From Staphylococcus chromogenes (GTDB lineage Bacteria; Bacillota; Bacilli; Staphylococcales; Staphylococcaceae): DNA of 64,000 bases. A program made the translations under genes and the position numbers. Of the stretch, positions 57,724 to 64,000 are shown piece by piece. The stretch spans positions 930,001-994,000 of the forward strand of contig NZ_CP118953.1 of assembly GCF_029024625.1 (NCBI RefSeq). The letters run 5' to 3'. How positions within the stretch are numbered: the stretch's first letter is position 1; every line of letters begins with the position of its first letter. The notes under the pieces are model-generated. The model searched no databases and had not been told where the DNA came from. It was given only the letters and a program-made list of their open reading frames with translations.

Positions 57724-58794
57724 GTGAACGATATCACTTTTAATCGGATTAAAACTTTAACTGAATTGCATGGTGCTCCTAATTTCGAGGCGCCAGTGCG
57801 TCACTTTTTAAAAGAACAGATGTCGCCTTACGTAGACGCGTTTGTCTACGATCGTATGGGTGGTATTTATGGTGTGAAAAAAAGTAAAAAAGCAAATGCA
57901 CCTCGAGTCATGATAGCTGCGCATATGGATGAAATTGGATTTATGGTTACAGAGGTTACGCAAGAAGGATTCATCAAATTTACCGCGCTTGGTGGTGTAG
58001 CGAATGATATTTGGCAAGGGCAACGATTAAAAATTCGTACCTCTACAGATGAAGAAATTATAGGGGTGGTTGCTAATATTCCTAAGCATTTTCGAACAGG
58101 CCAAGAAGGCGCACCTAAAATAGAAGATTTATTGTTAGATATTGGTGCTGAAAATAAGCAAGAAGTATTTCAACGAGAGATAGCTATTGGTGATCCAATC
58201 GTTCCACATACAGAACTTATTCAATTGTCTGAACACCGTTTTGCAGGGAAAGCATGGGACAACCGCTACGGATGTGTTATTGCCTTAGAAATTTTAGAAG
58301 CGCTCAATGACATAGACCTAGAGGTGGATTTGTATGTAGGTGCAAATGTTCAGGAAGAAGTAGGATTGAGAGGGGCAGAGGCCGCTACACATTTAATACA
58401 ACCAGATTTAGCCTTTGTGGTTGATTGCTCTCCAGCCAATGATATGAAGGGGCAATCAGGTCTCTCTGGTCAATTAGGGCAAGGCGCATTGTTACGAATT
58501 AAAGATGGGACAATGCTATTAAAACCGAACTTTAAAGCCTTTTTAATGGATTTGGCCACTCAACATCATATAAAATATCAATATTATATCTCACCAGGTG
58601 GAACAGATGGTGGGGTCATCCATAAGTCATTAACGGGGGTTCCAACCGCTGTTATAGGTGTTTGTGCAAGATATATTCACAGCACAGACGCTGTATTTGA
58701 TATCCGAGACTATCATCAAGCGAAACAATGGTTATTACATGCGATTCGTAGCCTAAATGAAAAACAAATTCAACAATTACAATACGAACAATAA
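57724..58794 (+). CDS. M42 family aminopeptidase
   Basis: A 356-residue metallopeptidase. Metal-site residues H67 and D69 lie in AAHMDEIG, followed by WDNRYGC, the NVQEEVGLRGA catalytic Glu pair, and the SPGGTDGG end. It is a cytoplasmic aminopeptidase or cellulase-M-type enzyme; B. subtilis YtoP is the positional match. GTG 57724 is used because AAAGGAG overlaps the earlier GTG. Confidence 0.92.
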   Translation: MNDITFNRIKTLTELHGAPNFEAPVRHFLKEQMSPYVDAFVYDRMGGIYGVKKSKKANAPRVMIAAHMDEIGFMVTEVTQEGFIKFTALGGVANDIWQGQRLKIRTSTDEEIIGVVANIPKHFRTGQEGAPKIEDLLLDIGAENKQEVFQREIAIGDPIVPHTELIQLSEHRFAGKAWDNRYGCVIALEILEALNDIDLEVDLYVGANVQEEVGLRGAEAATHLIQPDLAFVVDCSPANDMKGQSGLSGQLGQGALLRIKDGTMLLKPNFKAFLMDLATQHHIKYQYYISPGGTDGGVIHKSLTGVPTAVIGVCARYIHSTDAVFDIRDYHQAKQWLLHAIRSLNEKQIQQLQYEQ

Positions 58795-58807
58795 AGGAGG
58801 ATTTATA

Positions 58808-59116
58808 ATGAAATCCATTCAAAATGTAGAGGAGTATCAAAATTTAACTCAATCCAAATCAGTTTTTATGTTTACCGCAGGATGGTGTCCTGATTGTCGT
58901 TTTATTGAACCTGATTTACTAAAGTTGGAAGAAAAATATCCTAATTTTAATTTTGCATCTGTTGACCGTGATGCTTTTATGGATTTAGCAATTGATGAAG
59001 GGGTCATGGGCATTCCAAGTTTTATTGTGTATGATGGTGGTGAACGTGTGGGAGACTACATCGGCAAAGAAAGAAAATCAATTGAACAAATCGATCAATT
59101 TCTAGCACAATTTTAA
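58808..59116 (+). CDS. ytpP: Thioredoxin-like protein YtpP
   Basis: A 102-residue thioredoxin fold with redox site C27-P-D-C30 in AGWCPDC. The start is ATG 58808 with AAAGGAGG upstream; a longer frame from 58757 inside the peptidase gene is not supported. It follows the peptidase by 13 bp. The same gene order ytpP-ytpQ-ytpR occurs in B. subtilis. Confidence 0.92.
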   Translation: MKSIQNVEEYQNLTQSKSVFMFTAGWCPDCRFIEPDLLKLEEKYPNFNFASVDRDAFMDLAIDEGVMGIPSFIVYDGGERVGDYIGKERKSIEQIDQFLAQF

Positions 59117-59125
59117 TGATATTTT

Positions 59126-59168
59126 CACCTTTAGGACATGGTTTTTCTCTAGTCCTAGAGGTGTTTTT
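59126..59168 (+). terminator. Terminator after ytpP
   Basis: CACCTTTAGGAC pairs with GTCCTAGAGGTG (one mispair) and is followed by TTTTT. Confidence 0.85.
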
Positions 59169-59208
59169 ATTGTAAACTAATGTAAGGCATGTATTTAGGA
59201 GTGAAAAT

Positions 59209-60069
59209 ATGAATGTCTTTAAAATGAGAGATACATTGAAATCACGTTTAACACATTTAGAAGTACAATATCAATTTAATCGTGACCAAGAATCATTACG
59301 AATTTATCGAACAGACAATCAAAAAGGAGTCACAGTAAAGCTGTCTCCCATTGTAGCTAAATACAATAAAGGGCAAAAAAATATCATTGATGAAATTGTT
59401 TACTATGTTGAAGAAACAATTCATCAAATGCAAGATGAAGCCCATAAGATTTTAAATGAAAAACGTATTATGCCTGTCATTCGTGCAACAAGTTTCCCAA
59501 CTCAAACTAAAGAGGGAAACGATTTTGTTACAGAAAAACATACAGCTGAGACAAGAATTTATTATGCACTAGACTTAGGAAAGTCTTATCGTTTGATTGA
59601 TGAGTCTTTATTAAAAGATTTAAATTTAACAGAGCAACAAATCAAAGAAATGGCTTTATTTAATGTGCGAAAATTAGATAACCCATATAAAACTGATGAA
59701 GTTAAAGGTAATATTTTTTATTTTATTAATACTAATGATGGTTATGATGCAAGTCGAGTATTAAATGCCTCATTACTCAGTTCATTTGAAGATAAAATTG
59801 AGGGTGAAATGCTAATTGCACTCCCTCACCAAGATGTGTTGATTATTGCGGATATTAGAAATAAAACAGGTTATGACATTATGGCACATATGACTATGGA
59901 GTTTTTTACAAATGGGTTAGTGCCAATTACCTCATTGTCATTAGGCTATGAAAAAGGACGTTTTGAACCTATTTTTATATTAGGTAAAAATAACAAATCT
60001 AAATTAAATGCATCTCCAAATGTGGTTCAACATTTAGGTGCCTCTAAAGATAACAAAAATAAGGAGTAG
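59209..60069 (+). CDS. ytpQ: DUF1444 protein YtpQ
   Basis: A 286-residue protein of the DUF1444 (YtpQ) family. The conserved [12 protein letters not shown] and [18 protein letters not shown] segments are present. Cytoplasmic, function unknown. It is placed between ytpP and ytpR as in B. subtilis, and 8 bp before ytpR. Confidence 0.9.
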   Translation: MNVFKMRDTLKSRLTHLEVQYQFNRDQESLRIYRTDNQKGVTVKLSPIVAKYNKGQKNIIDEIVYYVEETIHQMQDEAHKILNEKRIMPVIRATSFPTQTKEGNDFVTEKHTAETRIYYALDLGKSYRLIDESLLKDLNLTEQQIKEMALFNVRKLDNPYKTDEVKGNIFYFINTNDGYDASRVLNASLLSSFEDKIEGEMLIALPHQDVLIIADIRNKTGYDIMAHMTMEFFTNGLVPITSLSLGYEKGRFEPIFILGKNNKSKLNASPNVVQHLGASKDNKNKE

Positions 60070-60077
60070 ATGTACGA

Positions 60078-60677
60078 ATGAATTTATTTTATAATCCGAC
60101 TGGTGTAGGCAATGTCGCATTCCTACAAATTGAAACAGTTGATGGACCGTTTGAATATGAACAATTTGGTGATATTATTGCCATTAAAAAAGATTCACAA
60201 ATTGTAGGGTTTAATATATTCAACGCAAAAGAACATTTAAATTTAGAAGGACAAGGTCATATTAAGTTTAAAGAGGAGCATGCCACTGCAATTCAAAAAT
60301 TAATCGATGACTCTAATTTGGATTATAAACTTGATGCTGATTTTTCACCAAAATTCGTTGTAGGATACGTCCAACAAAAAGAAAAACATCCAGATGCAGA
60401 TAAATTGAGTGTTTGTCAAATTGATGTTGGAGATGAAACATTACAAATTGTTTGTGGCGCACCTAACATTGAACAAGGGCAAAAAGTGGTCGTTGCCAAA
60501 GTTGGAGCAGTGATGCCTAGTGGCATGTTAATTAAAGATGCAGAATTAAGGGGTGTCGCTTCTAGTGGTATGGTGTGTTCAATGAAAGAGTTGAATTTGC
60601 CAAATGCGCCACAAGAAAAAGGAATTATGGTATTGGATGACCATTATACTGTTGGACAATCATTTTTTAATGAATAA
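60078..60677 (+). CDS. ytpR: tRNA-binding-domain protein YtpR
   Basis: A 199-residue protein. An N-terminal DUF4479 part is followed by an EMAP/tRNA-binding OB domain from about 90, with [38 protein letters not shown] and GMVCSMKEL. The domain also occurs in PheT. Probably an RNA-binding accessory; the partner is unknown. It lies 14 bp before sftA. Confidence 0.92.
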   Translation: MNLFYNPTGVGNVAFLQIETVDGPFEYEQFGDIIAIKKDSQIVGFNIFNAKEHLNLEGQGHIKFKEEHATAIQKLIDDSNLDYKLDADFSPKFVVGYVQQKEKHPDADKLSVCQIDVGDETLQIVCGAPNIEQGQKVVVAKVGAVMPSGMLIKDAELRGVASSGMVCSMKELNLPNAPQEKGIMVLDDHYTVGQSFFNE

Positions 60678-60691
60678 AGGAGGGCGTATTT

Positions 60692-63600
60692 ATGAGCTGG
60701 TTTGATAAATTATTTGGTGAAGACGAGCCATCAGACCAAACATCTTTTAATAAAAAACGCTCGACAGTTAGAAAATCTGAAAATCGTAGTTTAATTCCAC
60801 AGTCGAATGATATCTATCAACGGCCGAAAGGGAAATTTAGATTTCCGATTGCGATGGATGGGCAATCTGATTTTTTTCAACAAACAGAAAGGTCCGAGCA
60901 AAAACAACATAGACATGCGACCCGACCACATTCCGGTTTACAAGTAGATCGTAAAACACGACGTCATCGAGGTCAACGTTCAAATAGTACACCTTATTCT
61001 TCACAGCAAGAACGAGAGGTAAAAGAGAAAAATACTACAAATTATCAAAGAAATAAAGCGATGCGTACTTCTTTATCACATCAAGATCATACGAGACGTC
61101 GTGAAACAAACTCAAACGTACATAATTCTTATAAAAATAAGTATCAATCACAAGAATCTGGCTATCATCATTCACAGAATGCAACATCCCCTCATAGTAA
61201 GACATTTTTACATCAGGAGTTTAAGGCGAGTGAAGTGCCTTCAGCAATTTTTGGGACGCAAGAACGCAAGACCATACAAAACAGTGGTTTAAGTCAACCC
61301 CCAGGTGCACGCTCAAAACAAGCGCAACAGCCGTCTAATAATAGAACATCTTCACAAGTCAAAATACCATCGCATTCTAAACGTGATAACACGGTTAATA
61401 TTGAAAACATTTATGCTTCACAGATTGTTGATGAAATTCGTAAAGAACGAGAAAAGAAAGTGCTTCAAAAGAAACGCTTTAAAGAAGCTTTACAACATAA
61501 AAAAACCTCACATCATACAGAGGAGCAATCTAGTATACAAAAAGCGATTGATGAAATGTACGCATCGCAAGCGCGCCATTTATTAGGTGATGATTATCAT
61601 AGTGCTTATGAAGAAAAGGAACATGATGACTTAGTAGCAACTGCGCAGGATAAGGATTCTCATGCGAACCTTACTGAAAATCAAACGCCTCATGATGCGT
61701 CAATCGAATACGAAGAAATCGACTTAAATCAAATTGATGCATCATCACACATATCCGAGAAGGACATCAATGAGAATGAAGAGCACATAGCGCAAGAAGA
61801 CAATCTAAGTGATGAGATAACATCAAATAACACTTCTCAAGCACCTGGCCAAGATTTGACTGTGAAAGCGATCAATAATGACAAGCCTCATCAACAATCA
61901 GAAGAATTATACGATTTTGATGAAAATGAGGATACAAATGATCAAAACGAGAACGAATTAATGGATAAACCTCAAAATCATAGTGAACCGCCTCAGTTAG
62001 CTCAACACGAGGTTGCACCAATGACAAGTCAAACAGAGACGCTTCAACCCGATTCATTACAACATAGTGATGATGTAGAGGAAGACACACAACGCCTTGA
62101 TACACATTATGATGAACATGATGAAAGGGTTGCGGAGACATCTGCTACAGTCGATGTTCCTCAACTAACACCAACAGAAGCGGTTGAGGACAATGAAAAG
62201 GATATAAATCAAAGCTCTAAAAAAGATTTACAAGAACGATTTGACGATGAAGATATCTCTGAATCGAAGGAAGTCAAAATTTCTGAGCCACCTTTAAAAC
62301 CGCACTTACACGAGACGGATAAAACAAATGAACATGAAGCGAAAAGATCTATTCGTAAAGGAAGTAAACCTTTTAATGTGGTGATGACACCTTCGGATAA
62401 AAAGAGAATGATGGAACGCCAAAAGACGTCTACAATCATGAATGAACAACAACGTACATCGCCATCTTCAACGCCCAATACACAAGTGACGAACGATAAT
62501 ACACATCAACCTAGGGAAACTACTTTTAAAACAGAGCAAAATAATCATCAAGAACAGCTTCCCTCATCAAAAGATGTAGCTGAAGATGCTGATTCAACTA
62601 AGAAAATACGACGCGGTCCTGTATTGCATCTACCAAGTATCGAATTGTTAGATCAACCAGAAGTCCAAGAAAGTGATAACGCATGGATAGAAGATAAAAA
62701 ACAACAATTAAATGATGCTTTTTATTATTTTAATGTACCCGCAGAAGTTGTTAATGTTATCGAAGGTCCAAGCGTAACGAGATTCGAATTATCCGTTGAA
62801 AGAGGCGTTAAGGTCTCACGTATTACCGCATTACAAGATGATATTAAAATGGCTTTGGCAGCGAAAGATATTCGGATTGAGGCACCTATTCCTGGGACAA
62901 GTCTAGTTGGAATTGAAGTTCCAAATCAACATCCAACAAAAGTTAATTTGCGTTCGATTCTTGAAACAGAGGCGTTTAAAAATGCAGAATCTAAATTAAC
63001 GGTCGCAATGGGGAATCGAATCAATAATGAACCATTATTAATGGATATTGCCAAAACACCACATGCGCTTATTGCAGGAGCTACAGGCTCAGGTAAATCA
63101 GTTTCTATAAATAGTATTTTATTATCCTTACTGTATCGCAATCATCCAGAGGAATTAAAATTATTATTAATCGACCCGAAAATGGTAGAACTCGCACCAT
63201 ATAACGATTTACCACATCTCGTGGCACCTGTCATTACAGATGTAAAGGCAGCAACTCAGAGTTTAAAATGGGCTGTAGAAGAAATGGAACGTCGATATAA
63301 GTTATTCGCACAAACTCATGTGAGAAATATCACGGCGTTCAATAAAAAAGTCAATTATGACCAACGTATGCCCAAAATTGTGATTGTGATTGATGAATTG
63401 GCTGATTTAATGATGATGGCACCTCAAGAAGTTGAGCAATCTATTGCAAGAATTGCGCAAAAGGCGAGAGCGTGTGGTATACATATGCTCGTTGCAACTC
63501 AAAGACCATCTGTCAACGTCATTACTGGTTTAATTAAAGCAAATATTCCAACAAGAATTGCATTTATGGTATCATCGAGTGTGGATTCTAGAACAATACT

Positions 63601-64000
63601 AGATAGCGGTGGTGCCGAAAGATTACTCGGATATGGTGATATGCTTTACCTTGGTGGTGGCATGAATAAACCAATTCGTGTACAAGGCACTTTTGTTTCA
63701 GATGAGGAAATTGATGAAGTTGTAGATTATATTAAATCACAAAGAGAACCTGAATATTTATTTCAAGAGAAAGAGCTCCTAAAGAAAACAGAAGAACCAG
63801 CAAAAGATGAATTATTCAATGAAGTTTGTGAATTTATGGTAAAAGAGAGACATATCTCTACCTCTCTTATTCAGAGACATTTTCAAATAGGCTATAATCG
63901 TGCAGCTAGAATTATTGATCAATTAGAACAATTGGGCTATGTTTCCGGCGCAAATGGTTCAAAACCTAGAGATGTCTATCTCACTGAGGCAGACTTACAC
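60692..64000 (+). CDS. sftA: Soluble FtsK/SpoIIIE-type DNA translocase SftA (3' end outside)
   Basis: The first 1103 codons of the gene are in the window. AAAGGAGG precedes ATG 60692. There is no transmembrane segment at the N-terminus (MSWFDKLFGED), which separates it from FtsK/SpoIIIE with membrane anchors. Residues about 30-635 form a long, hydrophilic, mostly acidic linker. The motor follows: Walker A GATGSGKS at 796-803, Walker B IVIVIDE ending at E902, and a gamma winged-helix start (ISTSLIQRHFQIGYN). B. subtilis SftA and the large S. aureus FtsK share this form; they move chromosomal DNA out of the septum. Confidence 0.93.
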   Translation, partial: MSWFDKLFGEDEPSDQTSFNKKRSTVRKSENRSLIPQSNDIYQRPKGKFRFPIAMDGQSDFFQQTERSEQKQHRHATRPHSGLQVDRKTRRHRGQRSNSTPYSSQQEREVKEKNTTNYQRNKAMRTSLSHQDHTRRRETNSNVHNSYKNKYQSQESGYHHSQNATSPHSKTFLHQEFKASEVPSAIFGTQERKTIQNSGLSQPPGARSKQAQQPSNNRTSSQVKIPSHSKRDNTVNIENIYASQIVDEIRKEREKKVLQKKRFKEALQHKKTSHHTEEQSSIQKAIDEMYASQARHLLGDDYHSAYEEKEHDDLVATAQDKDSHANLTENQTPHDASIEYEEIDLNQIDASSHISEKDINENEEHIAQEDNLSDEITSNNTSQAPGQDLTVKAINNDKPHQQSEELYDFDENEDTNDQNENELMDKPQNHSEPPQLAQHEVAPMTSQTETLQPDSLQHSDDVEEDTQRLDTHYDEHDERVAETSATVDVPQLTPTEAVEDNEKDINQSSKKDLQERFDDEDISESKEVKISEPPLKPHLHETDKTNEHEAKRSIRKGSKPFNVVMTPSDKKRMMERQKTSTIMNEQQRTSPSSTPNTQVTNDNTHQPRETTFKTEQNNHQEQLPSSKDVAEDADSTKKIRRGPVLHLPSIELLDQPEVQESDNAWIEDKKQQLNDAFYYFNVPAEVVNVIEGPSVTRFELSVERGVKVSRITALQDDIKMALAAKDIRIEAPIPGTSLVGIEVPNQHPTKVNLRSILETEAFKNAESKLTVAMGNRINNEPLLMDIAKTPHALIAGATGSGKSVSINSILLSLLYRNHPEELKLLLIDPKMVELAPYNDLPHLVAPVITDVKAATQSLKWAVEEMERRYKLFAQTHVRNITAFNKKVNYDQRMPKIVIVIDELADLMMMAPQEVEQSIARIAQKARACGIHMLVATQRPSVNVITGLIKANIPTRIAFMVSSSVDSRTILDSGGAERLLGYGDMLYLGGGMNKPIRVQGTFVSDEEIDEVVDYIKSQREPEYLFQEKELLKKTEEPAKDELFNEVCEFMVKERHISTSLIQRHFQIGYNRAARIIDQLEQLGYVSGANGSKPRDVYLTEADLH

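Noticed and set aside
61101..62478. Several frames of 60-90 codons overlapping the SftA linker
   Set aside because: They are shadows of the uninterrupted sftA frame, which runs through to the window end.

Overview
The window is low-GC Firmicute chromosome and reads as a Staphylococcus that is probably not S. aureus. Support comes from staphylococcal marker genes (traP, rot, asp23/amaP, sagB, a sigS-like sigma factor, crcB pairs, a Gram-positive coproporphyrin haem operon) and from gene order: hit-ecsAB-traP-hemEHY on the left, then menEC, pckA/metK, the rib operon, rot, leuS, murJ, pepV-dat and trmB, ending in a B. subtilis-like ytpP-ytpQ-ytpR-sftA run. Most of the window is intact, densely packed core genome.

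Region by region. 1-7438: YtxH protein, hit, ecsAB, traP, hemEHY. 7763-9367: a small serine hydrolase, then nine tRNA genes (Glu, fMet, Asp, Phe, His, Gly, Asn, Glu, Ser) with strong promoters. 9368-13960: an AT-rich accessory segment with decayed exported-peptide genes, hidden small membrane proteins and a PrsW-type intramembrane protease. 13961-16422: an SDR dehydrogenase and the amaP-DUF2273-asp23 operon behind a candidate SigB promoter. 16635-20556: menEC, yidD, ytkD and a hydrolase. 20591-27935: pckA, SAM-riboswitch-controlled metK, an aldo-keto reductase, a crcB pair and transaldolase. 28036-32990: a ComK-like/SigS pair, sagB, and an FAD protein with a polylysine tail. 33106-36732: FMN-riboswitch-controlled ribD-ribE-ribBA-ribH. 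36942-41499: proline dehydrogenase, a lysophospholipase-like hydrolase, ldh behind a Rex-like site, and rot. 41617-64000: ytqAB, an MFS carrier, T-box-controlled leuS, murJ, pepV-dat, trmB, ytnP, and sftA running off the window end.

The most unusual part is 9.7-13.9 kb. In S. aureus the interval between hemY and menE holds the genomic island nuSa-beta; here the same interval holds the tRNA cluster and a bacteriocin-like cassette. Its centrepiece is a secreted precursor (10141-10876). A single extra base in a T/C run separates a good signal peptide from a mature protein that ends in a six-cysteine, glycine/alanine-rich hydrophobic domain resembling halocin C8/SdpC-type toxins. A 25-residue membrane peptide follows immediately. 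After that come a second exported-protein gene broken by at least two frameshifts, a 61-residue partner-like ORF, an antisense 57-residue two-helix membrane protein, and a PrsW-family protease. Reading this as a decaying or switchable toxin/immunity system is inference; the frames, cysteines and frameshifts are visible in the sequence.

Three near-identical hairpin elements at gene ends (3.2, 36.9 and 47.6 kb) form a small dispersed repeat family. Several small proteins below the usual length cut-off are also listed.
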